Part shown: piece after piece, positions 16,869 to 25,686 of the stretch
Layout: each line of letters begins with the position of its first letter
How positions within the stretch are numbered: position 1 is the stretch's first letter
Source: UBA2336 sp031395485
GTDB taxonomy: Bacteria > Bacteroidota > Bacteroidia > Cytophagales > Cyclobacteriaceae
Assembly (NCBI GenBank): GCA_031395485.1
Contig: JANNUS010000010.1
Location: 248,001-312,000 of the forward strand
DNA length: 64,000 bases
Direction of reading: 5' to 3'
The notes under the pieces: generated by a model
Seen by the model: only the letters and a program-made list of their open reading frames with translations
Database searches by the model: none
What the model was told of the DNA's origin: nothing
Made by a program: the position numbers and the translations under genes

Positions 16869-18452
16869 ATGACTTTAGATCAGGAAATCGCAAAACGCAG
16901 AACCTTTGGCATCATCAGTCACCCCGATGCCGGGAAAACCACATTAACTGAAAAGCTACTTCTTTTCGGAGGAGCAATCCAAAAAGCGGGTGCTGTAAAA
17001 TCCAGCAAAATAAAAGACCATGCCCGCAGCGATTGGATGGAAATTGAAAAGCAGCGTGGTATTTCTGTGGCTACTTCGGTGATGGGTTTTAATTATAAAG
17101 ACATCAAGATCAATCTGCTGGATACCCCTGGTCACCAGGATTTTGCTGAAGACACGTATCGTACACTTACTGCTGTGGATAGTGTTATTCTGGTAATTGA
17201 TTGTGTTAAGGGCGTAGAGATACAAACGGAAAAACTGATGGAAGTTTGCCGGATGCGCAATACCCCCGTATTGTGTTTTATAAATAAGCTTGACCGCGAA
17301 GGCCGCGATCCATTTGAGTTGCTGGATGAAGTTGAAGAAAAGCTTAGAATAAAAGTTCGACCGTTGAGTTGGCCCATCAGCATGGGAAAGACTTTTAAGG
17401 GTGTATACAGTTTGTATGAAAAGAAATTAAATCTCTTCACTCCCAGTAAAATTACTATTCAAGAAACTGTGGAGGTGGCCGACATTCAAAGTGAAGAGTT
17501 TGATAAGTTAGTTGGAGAGAATTACGCGAAGCAATTACGTGCGGATGTAGAATTGATTGAAGGCGTTTATCCTGAATTTGATGTTAAAGAGTATCTGGAT
17601 GGGAAAGTTGCTCCTGTATTTTTTGGTAGCGCGGTAAATAACTTTGGGGTAAAGGAATTACTCGATACATTCATCCGAATCGCTCCACCACCGATTCCAA
17701 GAGAAACAACATTGCGTGAAGTTAAGCCAGAAGAAAATAAGTTTACAGGCTTCATTTTTAAAATCCATGCTAACATGGATCCGAAACACCGAAATAGGAT
17801 TGCTTTTTTGCGTGTGTGTTCAGGTAAGTTTGAACGCGCTACAAATTATTACCATGTTCGTCAGGAGAAAGCAATACGCTTTTCAAATGTAACGGCATTT
17901 ATGGCGCAAGATCGTGAAATTGTAGATGAGGCGTGGCCGGGTGATATTGTTGGCCTCTATGATACAGGTAACCTAAAAATTGGTGATACCCTGACCGAAA
18001 ACGAAAAACTTGTTTATACGGGAATCCCAAGTTTCTCTCCCGAAATTTTCAAAGAGGTGGTGAACATGGACGCCATGAAGAGTAAACAATTAGAAAAAGG
18101 ATTGCTTCAGTTAATGGAAGAAGGTGTTGCGCAATTATTTACCTACGAATTAGGGAAGCGTAAAGCCGTGGGAACGGTAGGAGCACTTCAATTTGAAGTG
18201 ATTCAATTTCGTTTGAAAAATGAATATGGAGCCACGGTTCAATTTGCTCCGCAAAATATTTACAAGGCCTGCTGGATTAGCAGTAGTAACCAAAAGAAAC
18301 TTCAGGAATTTATTGACTCCAAGCAACGTCACATCGCGCGCGATAAGGATGGTAAGCTTGTTTTTATGGCCGAATCAAAAGGATGGCTGCAAATGGTTCA
18401 GGAGAACTTCCCTGAAATTCAATTCCATTTTACTTCCGAGTTTAAGGATTAA
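16869..18452 (+). CDS. prfC: Peptide chain release factor 3
   Basis: A translational GTPase of 527 residues that removes RF1/RF2 from the ribosome after peptide release. G motifs: ISHPDAGKTTLTEKL (G1), the switch I region AVKSSKIKDHARSDWMEIEKQRGIS, DTPGHQDFAEDTYRTL (G3) and NKLDREGRDPFELLDE (G4). The C-terminal RF3 domain (GALQFEVIQFRLKNEYG) is complete. I chose the ATG at 16869 (MTLDQEIAKRRTFG), which matches the family N-terminus; the frame also has a TTG 18 bases upstream. The pseudouridine synthase gene follows after nine bases. Confidence 0.95.
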   Translation: MTLDQEIAKRRTFGIISHPDAGKTTLTEKLLLFGGAIQKAGAVKSSKIKDHARSDWMEIEKQRGISVATSVMGFNYKDIKINLLDTPGHQDFAEDTYRTLTAVDSVILVIDCVKGVEIQTEKLMEVCRMRNTPVLCFINKLDREGRDPFELLDEVEEKLRIKVRPLSWPISMGKTFKGVYSLYEKKLNLFTPSKITIQETVEVADIQSEEFDKLVGENYAKQLRADVELIEGVYPEFDVKEYLDGKVAPVFFGSAVNNFGVKELLDTFIRIAPPPIPRETTLREVKPEENKFTGFIFKIHANMDPKHRNRIAFLRVCSGKFERATNYYHVRQEKAIRFSNVTAFMAQDREIVDEAWPGDIVGLYDTGNLKIGDTLTENEKLVYTGIPSFSPEIFKEVVNMDAMKSKQLEKGLLQLMEEGVAQLFTYELGKRKAVGTVGALQFEVIQFRLKNEYGATVQFAPQNIYKACWISSSNQKKLQEFIDSKQRHIARDKDGKLVFMAESKGWLQMVQENFPEIQFHFTSEFKD

Positions 18453-18461
18453 CGTGGAGCT

Positions 18462-19157
18462 ATGGCCCGTCATACTGATTTCGCGGTAATCTATGAAGAC
18501 AATCATTTGCTGATTGTAAATAAAGCATCGGGCGTTTTGGTACAAGGCGATGCTACCGGTGATACACCCTTAGTTGAACTCTGCAAACAATACATTAAAG
18601 AGAAATACCAAAAGCCGGGGGCTGTTTTTTTAGGGGTTGTTCACCGACTGGATCGGCCCGTTAGCGGAGTAGTAGTTCTTGCACGTACTTCTAAGTCACT
18701 TGAGAGAATGAATGCCTTATTTCGTGAGAAGGAAACAAAAAAGACATACTGGGCCATTGTAAAGAACAAACCAAAACAAAGCGAGGGCACGCTTGTTCAT
18801 TGGTTATTGAAAGATGAGAAAAAAAATAAGACTACTTTTTTTACAAGAGAAACGCCTGGCGCGCTTCGATCTGAGCTGAGTTATAAAGTTTTGGGTACTG
18901 CCCAGTCGCATTGGCTTATACAGGTTAATCCGATTACAGGACGGCCGCATCAAATCAGAGTTCAACTTGCCTCCATGGGCTGCCCCATTCGTGGCGATGT
19001 GAAATACGGTTACGAGAGCCCAAGTGGCGATGGCCGAAGTATTAGTCTGCACGCCAAGAGCCTTGAATTTATTCATCCGGTAAAAAAAGAAATGGTAAAA
19101 TTTCAAGCCCCGCTTCCAGATGACGGATTCTGGAATTACTTTTCGAAGCTTGAGTAA
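18462..19157 (+). CDS. RluA-family RNA pseudouridine synthase
   Basis: A 231-residue single-domain pseudouridine synthase (no S4 domain). The catalytic motif is VVHRLDRPVSGVVVLAR near residue 60, with the active-site Asp in RLDRP; other family motifs are IYEDNHLLIVNKASGVLVQ at the N-terminus and ITGRPHQIRVQLASMGCPIRGDVKYG near 155. The target uridine (rRNA or tRNA) is not determined by sequence. It is closely spaced between prfC and a small membrane protein gene, so the group is probably one transcript. Confidence 0.9.
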   Translation: MARHTDFAVIYEDNHLLIVNKASGVLVQGDATGDTPLVELCKQYIKEKYQKPGAVFLGVVHRLDRPVSGVVVLARTSKSLERMNALFREKETKKTYWAIVKNKPKQSEGTLVHWLLKDEKKNKTTFFTRETPGALRSELSYKVLGTAQSHWLIQVNPITGRPHQIRVQLASMGCPIRGDVKYGYESPSGDGRSISLHAKSLEFIHPVKKEMVKFQAPLPDDGFWNYFSKLE

Positions 19158-19165
19158 TAACTTTT

Positions 19166-19474
19166 ATGGCACGTTGGGTTGATAAGCTTAAAAACCGGTG
19201 GAACCTGCAGAATACCTGGCAGGTGGTAGTTATCCTGATTGTTTTTGCCTTCACGGGCACAACAGTTCTATTAATAAAAAGGCCGTTGCTTAATTACTGG
19301 TTTCCAGATGGTGAAAAACCACTGTGGGCAAATATCACCTATTATGTAATGATACTTCCTGTCTACAATATTCTTCTTTTGGCGTATGGATTTGTGCTTG
19401 GACAGTTCAAGTTCTTCTGGAACTTCGAAAAACGCTTTTTTAGTCGGATATTTTCTAAATTTAAGAATACATAA
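19166..19474 (+). CDS. Small membrane protein, DUF6787-like
   Basis: A 102-residue protein with two TM helices (about 18-37, TWQVVVILIVFAFTGTTVLL, and 55-75, ITYYVMILPVYNILLLAYGF) and a basic C-terminal tail after FVLGQFKFFWNFEKRFFSRI. That last pattern is what I remember of the DUF6787 family of Bacteroidota, but I could not check. It starts eight bases after the pseudouridine synthase stop and is followed by a lipoprotein gene. Confidence 0.7.
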   Translation: MARWVDKLKNRWNLQNTWQVVVILIVFAFTGTTVLLIKRPLLNYWFPDGEKPLWANITYYVMILPVYNILLLAYGFVLGQFKFFWNFEKRFFSRIFSKFKNT

Positions 19475-19491
19475 ACTTGATCATATTTGTT

Positions 19492-20001
19492 ATGAAAAAA
19501 TACCTACCCCTGTTTGTTATCACGTTGGTACTTGCTTCTTGTTCGTCTCCAAAATATTCCTACCGCTTCAGTTATCATGATTACAGCCAAGGGAAAAAGG
19601 AAGCAGCTCTTCCGGTTGCCATGGAAGAGCCAGCAGTGGAATCAATATTGTTGATTGATGAAAAAACATTGGTGGCCAGTGCTAACGAAGATAAAATTTA
19701 TGTAACCAACACAACCCCGACTATTGCTAAGGAGGAGTTTATAACCAACCTAAAAATAGTGACGAAGGAAGAAAGAAGGGAGTTAAGAAGGGAAGTTAAG
19801 AAGATCGTAAAAATGAAACGTAGCGATTCTGCCTACGGAAATTCAGCTCAATCTCTTTCGAATGATGTAAAGCTTTCCGCTATTTTCGGGGCTGTTGGTA
19901 TTGTGCTACTAATTATTGGAGGTAGTGTGCTTTATGTTCTTGGCGCAGTAGCCTTACTGATCGGATTGTATTTCTTTATTCGATGGTTGATACATCAATA
20001 A
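19492..20001 (+). CDS. Lipoprotein with C-terminal TM hairpin, function unknown
   Basis: A 169-residue protein with a lipoprotein signal (LFVITLVLASCSS, lipidated Cys near 17), a middle region with strongly charged helix (TKEERRELRREVKKIVKMKR) and a C-terminal hydrophobic hairpin (AIFGAVGIVLLIIGGSVLYVLGAVALLIGLYFFI, split here by a short Gly turn). I chose the ATG at 19492; the frame extends to a TTG 15 bases earlier. It is the last gene of the prfC run and ends at a terminator shared with atpC. No family recognised. Confidence 0.72.
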   Translation: MKKYLPLFVITLVLASCSSPKYSYRFSYHDYSQGKKEAALPVAMEEPAVESILLIDEKTLVASANEDKIYVTNTTPTIAKEEFITNLKIVTKEERRELRREVKKIVKMKRSDSAYGNSAQSLSNDVKLSAIFGAVGIVLLIIGGSVLYVLGAVALLIGLYFFIRWLIHQ

Positions 20002-20014
20002 AGTTGTAGATAAT

Positions 20015-20048
20015 AAAAAAAGCCCTGACAGTGCGTCTGGGCTTTTTT
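20015..20048. terminator. Bidirectional terminator between lipoprotein gene and atpC
   Basis: A run of A leads into AGCCCTGAC (20021-20029), which pairs with GTCTGGGCT with one mismatch, followed by a run of seven T. Because the flanks are A-rich on the left and T-rich on the right, it can stop transcripts arriving from both convergent genes. Confidence 0.8.
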
Positions 20049-20065
20049 TATGAGGATTGCATTCG

Positions 20066-20308
20066 TTACTTCACTCCGTCTGCCAACAAAATAATTTTAT
20101 TACTTAATACTTCCACAACGCCTCCGGTAATGGTTACAGTATTAGAGGCTTCTTTTGATTTGTATTCAACCAGTCCTTCTTTTAACAAACTAATTAGCGG
20201 AGCGTGGTTATCCATAATCTGAAAAGATCCATCGGCACCCGGAAACGTAGCGAGTGTAACATCTCCTTCAAAGACTTTTTTTTCTGGTGTAAGTATTTCT
20301 AAGTACAT
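20066..20308 (-). CDS. atpC: ATP synthase F1 subunit epsilon (short form)
   Basis: An 80-residue epsilon subunit, part of the central rotor stalk. It has the N-terminal beta-sandwich domain: LEILTPEKKVFEGDVTLATFPGADGSFQIMDNHAPLISLL, then VTITGGVVEVLSNKIILLAD. It lacks the C-terminal two-helix domain of the 130-140-residue enterobacterial form, which mediates epsilon inhibition; short forms are usual in Bacteroidota and Chlorobi. It lies two bases behind atpD. Confidence 0.93.
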   Translation of the reverse strand: MYLEILTPEKKVFEGDVTLATFPGADGSFQIMDNHAPLISLLKEGLVEYKSKEASNTVTITGGVVEVLSNKIILLADGVK

Positions 20309-20310
20309 AA

Positions 20311-21822
20311 TTAATTACCCTTTGCTTCAGCAATAATTCTTTCACCCTTCTCAATGGCTTGTTCAATGCTACCTACCAGGTTAAAGGCCATTTCAGGTAA
20401 ATGATCAACAGCACCATCCATGATCATGTTAAATCCTTTGATAGTATCTTTAATATCTACTAGCGCACCTTTTAAGCCGGTAAAGGCTTCGGCAACGTGA
20501 AAAGGCTGAGACAAGAAACGCTGTACACGTCTTGCGCGGTGTACCACCTGCTTATCTTCATCACTCAATTCATCCATACCAAGGATGGCGATAATATCCT
20601 GTAGTTCCTTATAACGCTGAAGCGTAAGTTTTACACGTTGTGCGCAATTGTAATGTTCTTCTCCCACAATATCAGCACGCAAAATCCGTGAAGTAGAATC
20701 CAACGGATCTACCGCAGGGTAGATACCTAATTCAGCAATCTTACGCGATAATACTGTTGTAGCATCTAAGTGGGCGAACGTAGTAGCCGGAGCAGGGTCA
20801 GTTAAGTCATCGGCAGGTACGTATACGGCTTGCACGGAAGTAATGGAACCATTTTTTGTTGATGTGATGCGTTCTTGCATCGAACCCATTTCGGTGGCAA
20901 GCGTAGGCTGGTAACCCACGGCTGATGGCATACGACCTAAAAGTGCTGACACCTCAGAACCTGCTTGGGTGAAACGGAAAATATTATCGATAAAGAAAAG
21001 AATATCGCGGCCCTTGCCTTGTCCATCACCATCGCGGAAATACTCTGCCATGGTAAGTCCTGAGAGAGCAACCCGTGCACGTGCGCCAGGAGGCTCGTTC
21101 ATCTGACCAAACACAAAGGTTGCTTTTGATTCTTTCAAATCAGCCTCTGTTACTTTCGACAAATCCCATCCACCTGCGTGCAGGGATTTCATAAACTCTT
21201 CACCGTAGTTTACAATACCCGCTTCAATCATTTCACGAAGTAAGTCGTTTCCCTCACGCGTACGCTCACCCACACCGGCAAATACCGATAGGCCAGAGTA
21301 TGCTTTTGCGATGTTGTTAATTAACTCCTGAATCAATACGGTTTTACCAACACCAGCACCGCCAAACAATCCGATCTTACCACCTTTTGCGTATGGTTCG
21401 ATTAAGTCGATAACTTTTATACCCGTGTAGAGTATCTCTGTTGAAGTAGAAAGATTTTCATAAGCGGGGGCTGAACGGTGAATTGGTAGCCGTTGCGTTC
21501 CTTTCGGTTGCTTAATACCATCGATCGCCTCACCGATTACATTGAAAAGGCGTCCCTTAATATCCTCGCCAATTGGCATAGAGATAGGGGCACCCAAATC
21601 CGTTACTTTCATGCCTCTTACAAGGCCTTCGGTTCCGTCCATCGCAATGGTTCGCACCCGGTCTTCACCAAGGTGTTGTTGGCATTCTAATACAATTTTT
21701 GTTCCATCGCCTTTAGTAACTTCGAGCGAGTCGAGGATGTTCGGGAGCTTTGTGCCGGGGGCATCAAACGCCACATCTACAACGGGGCCGATAACCTGGG
21801 TGATCTTTCCAATATTCGCCAT
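20311..21822 (-). CDS. atpD: ATP synthase F1 subunit beta
   Basis: The 503-residue catalytic subunit of F1. Walker A is GLFGGAGVGKTVLIQ near residue 150; other family signatures are GVGERTREGNDL, FFIDNIFRFTQAGSEVSALL and LLGRMPSAVGYQPTLATEMG. I chose the ATG at 21822 (MANIGKITQVIGP); the frame extends 30 codons upstream into what looks like the leader and promoter. Only atpD and atpC are here, the usual split arrangement of this phylum; the other F0F1 genes lie elsewhere. Confidence 0.97.
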   Translation of the reverse strand: MANIGKITQVIGPVVDVAFDAPGTKLPNILDSLEVTKGDGTKIVLECQQHLGEDRVRTIAMDGTEGLVRGMKVTDLGAPISMPIGEDIKGRLFNVIGEAIDGIKQPKGTQRLPIHRSAPAYENLSTSTEILYTGIKVIDLIEPYAKGGKIGLFGGAGVGKTVLIQELINNIAKAYSGLSVFAGVGERTREGNDLLREMIEAGIVNYGEEFMKSLHAGGWDLSKVTEADLKESKATFVFGQMNEPPGARARVALSGLTMAEYFRDGDGQGKGRDILFFIDNIFRFTQAGSEVSALLGRMPSAVGYQPTLATEMGSMQERITSTKNGSITSVQAVYVPADDLTDPAPATTFAHLDATTVLSRKIAELGIYPAVDPLDSTSRILRADIVGEEHYNCAQRVKLTLQRYKELQDIIAILGMDELSDEDKQVVHRARRVQRFLSQPFHVAEAFTGLKGALVDIKDTIKGFNMIMDGAVDHLPEMAFNLVGSIEQAIEKGERIIAEAKGN

Positions 21823-21888
21823 TTTTGATAGTGATTTATATGTTTTAATGTAATGAAACTCTGGTTGTAAGAGCTTGAAATTCGTGCG

Positions 21889-21919
21889 CAAAACTACTGT
21901 TTTATCCCTCAAATCCCAA
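21889..21919 (-). promoter_or_regulatory. Putative promoter of atpD-atpC
   Basis: On the minus strand TAGTTTTG (21896-21889) is an exact TAnnTTTG -7 box, with TTG (21919-21917) 20 bp upstream as the -33 element. Transcription would begin near 21882, giving a leader of about 60 bases before the ATG at 21822. This supports the shorter atpD start. Confidence 0.6.
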
Positions 21920-21967
21920 TGTGGTTTGCGATAAGATTTTTAATGAAAAAAAGCAAACATCCTTTCC

Positions 21968-23194
21968 TTAGGTTAGCGCGTTAAGTGCAATTCGAAAGGT
22001 GGTGCCTTGGTTTTCTTCTGAGGATTTTACAAAAATTTTGCCGTTGTGGTACGATTCAATTATTCGTTTGGCAAGCGTAAGCCCTAATCCCCACCCTCTT
22101 TTTTTGGTCGTGAATCCCGGCCTGAATATCATGGAAATTTTTGATCGGGGAATGCCCTTTCCGGTATCGGAGATATCAATAAAAACCTTTTTATCGCTAC
22201 CTCTCAAAATTTTGATGGCAATAGCGCCAGATCCGCCAATAGCATCTACGGCATTCTTGCAAAGATTTTCAACCACCCATTCGAACAGCGGGGGGTGAAC
22301 CATTACCGGTATGTTTTCGGAAAGGGTAAATACATCGATTCGCACTTTCGATGAAATACGTGGACGTAAGTAATTGATTGCGTTGTTAATTAAGGTCACT
22401 ATGTTTTCTTCCCGTAAAACAGGAAAGGATCCGATACTGGAAAATCGTTCGGTGACAATAGTTAGTTTGCGCGTGTCTTTTTCGAGTTCACTTACGATTT
22501 CCTTATTCTTTAAGTCGGGGTCATCGCGAAGCACCTCAATCCAGGCCATGAGTGATGACAAGGGCGTGCCCAATTGGTGTGCTGTTTCTTTGGCAAGGCC
22601 AACCCATACCCTGTTTTGCTCAGCTGCTTTGGAGTAATTGAAAGCGAGATAGGAGATAAAACCAAAAATAGCAATGACAGAAAGTTGTATGTAAGGGTAT
22701 GCAATGATTTGGGTTAGCAAGGATGAGTTTTTATAAAAAATATATTGCGTACCAAAAACCTCGTTGGTTTGCGGATCGCGCAGCGGTATAGTTATCGGCT
22801 CATAGGTTGCCTCCATTTTTACCAATTCATTTTTTAAGAAACTTTGTTTTTGTGTATTCGACCAACCCGGGTTAAGTTCGATGTTGCGCGAGTCAATAAT
22901 ATTTTGTTTTTCGTCTGTTTGAAGAATAGGAATGGAGTTATTGAGGAAGAGAATTTCCTGTGTAACAAAATTAATATCATTCGATGAACCCTCTGCTGCA
23001 TTCGCGGTGTATTCAATGGCTTTTGCAAACAGCACAACCTGTTGTTTTTCACGGGCTTTTAGCTGATCAACAAGAACATCGGTATAATAAACTGAGCCAA
23101 TGCTGATCACGGTTGATACAACAACTACAATCCACTTGATTTTGGAGTTATTTTGATAGAAATCAATGGTAGGTGCCGAAGGGTTGCGTGCCAT
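21968..23194 (-). CDS. Membrane sensor histidine kinase, orphan
   Basis: A 408-residue kinase with TM helices near residues 20-42 and 165-188 flanking an extracytoplasmic sensor region of about 120 residues. The H-box is KETAHQLGTPLSSLMAW, followed by the ATPase domain: NLCKNAVDAIGG (N box), ISDTGKGIPRSK (G1) and RGWGLGLTLAKRIIE (G2). No response regulator gene is adjacent, so its partner must be elsewhere. The H-box variant with Gln-Leu-Gly-Thr after the His is common in Bacteroidota. A terminator separates it from the NatAB-type genes upstream. Confidence 0.88.
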   Translation of the reverse strand: MARNPSAPTIDFYQNNSKIKWIVVVVSTVISIGSVYYTDVLVDQLKAREKQQVVLFAKAIEYTANAAEGSSNDINFVTQEILFLNNSIPILQTDEKQNIIDSRNIELNPGWSNTQKQSFLKNELVKMEATYEPITIPLRDPQTNEVFGTQYIFYKNSSLLTQIIAYPYIQLSVIAIFGFISYLAFNYSKAAEQNRVWVGLAKETAHQLGTPLSSLMAWIEVLRDDPDLKNKEIVSELEKDTRKLTIVTERFSSIGSFPVLREENIVTLINNAINYLRPRISSKVRIDVFTLSENIPVMVHPPLFEWVVENLCKNAVDAIGGSGAIAIKILRGSDKKVFIDISDTGKGIPRSKISMIFRPGFTTKKRGWGLGLTLAKRIIESYHNGKIFVKSSEENQGTTFRIALNALT

Positions 23195-23217
23195 GGGGAA
23201 TGAAAAATAAATAAAAA

Positions 23218-23240
23218 AACCGGATGAAATTCACCCGGTT
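23218..23240 (-). terminator. Intrinsic terminator of the NatAB-type operon
   Basis: AACCGGATGAA (23218-23228) pairs with TTCACCCGGTT (23230-23240) with one mismatch. On the minus strand the stem is followed by seven T. It lies 30 bp after the permease stop and just before the histidine kinase start codon. Confidence 0.85.
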
Positions 23241-23270
23241 CGTAGATACTTTGATTGTAAGGATACAACC

Positions 23271-24599
23271 CTAATTTTTTATCATAAACCACTTGGCCAG
23301 TACCTTCCAGCTTACTTTGGTGCCTGTCATTAATATGCCTACGCGATAAATACGGCCAGCGATCCAGGTTGTTAAAACGAATCCGCCCACCAATAGCACC
23401 ATTGACAAAGCCAATTCCCAGGTTGGAACTCCAAAAGCTATTCGGCCAACCATGGCAACCGGAGACGTCAACGGTATGATTGATAGCCAGAAACTCATTG
23501 ACCCATGTGGATCGCGGAGAATAACAAAGAACAAACTCATATAACCAATTAAGAGCGGTAGCGTTATCGGAAATTGAAATTGCTGAGATTCCTGAATGGA
23601 GTCTACCGCTGATCCGACCGCTGCAAACAATGCACCATACATTAGATAGCCTCCAAGGAAGTAGAAAATAAACACCACAGCTATTTTAGCAAAATTCACT
23701 TCATTCAGCATTCCAAGGAAATCAACAACCTTAGAATTTTGAGCGGCTACGGCTTCTTGTGCCTCCGGGCTGCTGATTTGATTAGTTATCTGTTCCCGCA
23801 TTTGTTCTTGTGGCATTTTAAGACCAAAATAAGCTAGCACGCTACTGGAAACGAACGTGATAATGAGAATCCAAATGGTGAATTGTAATAATCCCACGGA
23901 AGCAATACCGATAATTTTTCCCATCATCAATTGAAAGGGTTTCACGGATGAGACGATGACTTCAACAATTTTCGAAGTTTTTTCATCAATAACACCTTGC
24001 ATAATTTGAATGCCATACACCAATACGAACATGTAAATTAAGATGCCGAGCACAAAACCAACACCATACAGTAAACCCGAGTTGCTTGATTTCTCTTCAC
24101 CGGTTTCACTTAAACTTACTTGTTTTAAACTCACAGTAGTCTTTAGCGCATCTAATGTGGCTTCATCCACTTTAAACTGTTCGAGTTTCAATTCACGAAT
24201 GCGTTCGGCCAGATTATCTTCCAGATTATCAACCTTTTCAATACTGGGGTTCTCTTTTGTGTAAATGGCGAAACCTTCAGGCTTGTTAATATCGAATTGA
24301 GGAATGTATAACAATGCGAAGTCTTCCGATTCGTTGTATGCTTTCTTTGCCTGCTCTAACGGCATCGCAAGTTTTACATACGTGAATCGCTTTGTATTCT
24401 CAAAAGAGAATTTTCCGCTCTCATCGACTACCTGAACGGTATCAGGTTTTGCAGATTCTGCTTCTTGAACCATGTAGTAAATCATTCCACCAATAATGGC
24501 TGGGAATATTAAGGGTACCAAAATTGTCGTAATCAGGAATGATTTTTTTTGTACCCGGTTTAAAAATTCGCGTTGTATAATTAACCAAATCTTGTTCAT
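23271..24599 (-). CDS. ABC-2 type transporter permease (NatB-like)
   Basis: A 442-residue membrane protein: an N-terminal TM (residues about 22-45, ITTILVPLIFPAIIGGMIYYMV), a large extracytoplasmic domain to about 170, then six TM segments with the motif QGVIDEKTSKIVEVIVSSVKPFQLMMGKI typical of the NatB/ABC2_membrane_3 group. Homologues take part in Na+ or drug export. The partner ATPase gene precedes it by 35 bp. Substrate is unknown. Confidence 0.88.
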   Translation of the reverse strand: MNKIWLIIQREFLNRVQKKSFLITTILVPLIFPAIIGGMIYYMVQEAESAKPDTVQVVDESGKFSFENTKRFTYVKLAMPLEQAKKAYNESEDFALLYIPQFDINKPEGFAIYTKENPSIEKVDNLEDNLAERIRELKLEQFKVDEATLDALKTTVSLKQVSLSETGEEKSSNSGLLYGVGFVLGILIYMFVLVYGIQIMQGVIDEKTSKIVEVIVSSVKPFQLMMGKIIGIASVGLLQFTIWILIITFVSSSVLAYFGLKMPQEQMREQITNQISSPEAQEAVAAQNSKVVDFLGMLNEVNFAKIAVVFIFYFLGGYLMYGALFAAVGSAVDSIQESQQFQFPITLPLLIGYMSLFFVILRDPHGSMSFWLSIIPLTSPVAMVGRIAFGVPTWELALSMVLLVGGFVLTTWIAGRIYRVGILMTGTKVSWKVLAKWFMIKN

Positions 24600-24634
24600 G
24601 ATGTCAGTAGGTTGAGGTTCAGTTTTTATTATTG

Positions 24635-25582
24635 TTAAACGGCTTCTTGCAAATGTTTACGAAGGGCTTCATCGTCTTCACCTTTTACAAGGTCAATAAA
24701 GATATCGGCCATGCTGGGTATTTTCTCGCGGAAGCTTTGCAGTTCAGTCTTATCAATCAGTTCCCGAATTACCTGGTTTGCCTTGATGTCGGCATTGGCT
24801 TTAATGGTGGTTACCATGAGGTTGTCTTCAAGCGTCTCCTGATGAATGATTTGATAACGTTCAGGCGCCAATTGTAAATTATTGCCGTGATGTTCAACAA
24901 TAAACGTATTCGACTTGTATTGATCTTTTACCTGTTTTTTTTGGCCTTCAATTATTTTTTTTGATTTGTTGATCAGTGCAATGTGGTCGCAAAGATCTTC
25001 AACCGTCTCCATCCGATGTGTTGAGAAAATAATAGTCGATCCGTTGTCGCGAAGACCCAAAATTTCCTGGGTAATTAATTGAGCGTTTATGGGATCAAAT
25101 CCCGAAAAGGGTTCATCCAGAATAATAAGTCTTGGTTCGTGCATAACGGTGCTAATGAACTGCACCTTTTGCGCCATACCCTTACTCAGGTCTTCAACTT
25201 TTTTATCCCACCAATCGGTGATCTGAAACTTCTTTAGCCATTTCTTACTTTGTTCTGCTGCCCGGCTGCGGCTCATGCCTTTTAATTGTGCCAGGTATAA
25301 CAGTTGTTCACCTACTTTTAATTTTTTGTAAAGTCCGCGTTCTTCGGGTAAATAGCCGATTGTACCAATGTGTTTCTCATGAAGTTTTTCACCAAAGATG
25401 AAAACCTCACCTTCTTCGGCATTAATGATTTGGTTAATAATCCGGATAAGGGTTGTTTTACCCGCTCCGTTGGGGCCTAGTAATCCATAAATACTTTTCT
25501 CTGGTATAGTAAGGCTTACATTGTCTAGCGCTACATGATTGGTATACCGCTTGGATACATTTTTTATTGAGAGTGCTTCCAC
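24635..25582 (-). CDS. ABC transporter ATP-binding protein (NatA-like)
   Basis: A 315-residue ATPase with Walker A GLLGPNGAGKTTLIRI near residue 35, signature DLSKGMAQKVQF near 135, Walker B RLIILDEPFSGFDPINA near 155 and switch His in IFSTHRMETVEDLCDH. A C-terminal extension of about 90 residues (from KQVKDQYK) corresponds to the DUF4162 region found in this subfamily. It is the first gene of the exporter pair. A 33-bp inverted repeat sits six bases before the ATG and is a good operator candidate. Confidence 0.92.
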   Translation of the reverse strand: MEALSIKNVSKRYTNHVALDNVSLTIPEKSIYGLLGPNGAGKTTLIRIINQIINAEEGEVFIFGEKLHEKHIGTIGYLPEERGLYKKLKVGEQLLYLAQLKGMSRSRAAEQSKKWLKKFQITDWWDKKVEDLSKGMAQKVQFISTVMHEPRLIILDEPFSGFDPINAQLITQEILGLRDNGSTIIFSTHRMETVEDLCDHIALINKSKKIIEGQKKQVKDQYKSNTFIVEHHGNNLQLAPERYQIIHQETLEDNLMVTTIKANADIKANQVIRELIDKTELQSFREKIPSMADIFIDLVKGEDDEALRKHLQEAV

Positions 25583-25587
25583 AGGTT

Positions 25588-25620
25588 TATATTTTGACTA
25601 GTGATTAGTGTCAAAATATA
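25588..25620. promoter_or_regulatory. Perfect 11-bp inverted repeat in front of the NatA-like gene
   Basis: TATATTTTGAC (25588-25598) and its exact reverse complement GTCAAAATATA (25610-25620) are separated by 11 bases, which themselves contain TAGT-type symmetry. The element ends six bases upstream of the ATG. It contains a near -7 box in each orientation (TATATTTTG), so a repressor dimer bound here would cover the promoter or the leader. Confidence 0.65.
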
Positions 25621-25686
25621 GGCAGGAATTACGGTTGACAGCGACTTTTTATGAATCGCTTTTAAGACCTAGGGTAGCGTGTTTGC

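Noticed and set aside
21823..21912. N-terminal 30-codon extension of atpD
   Set aside because: The extension has no family match and covers the leader and a good promoter; the family N-terminus begins at MANIGKITQVIGP.
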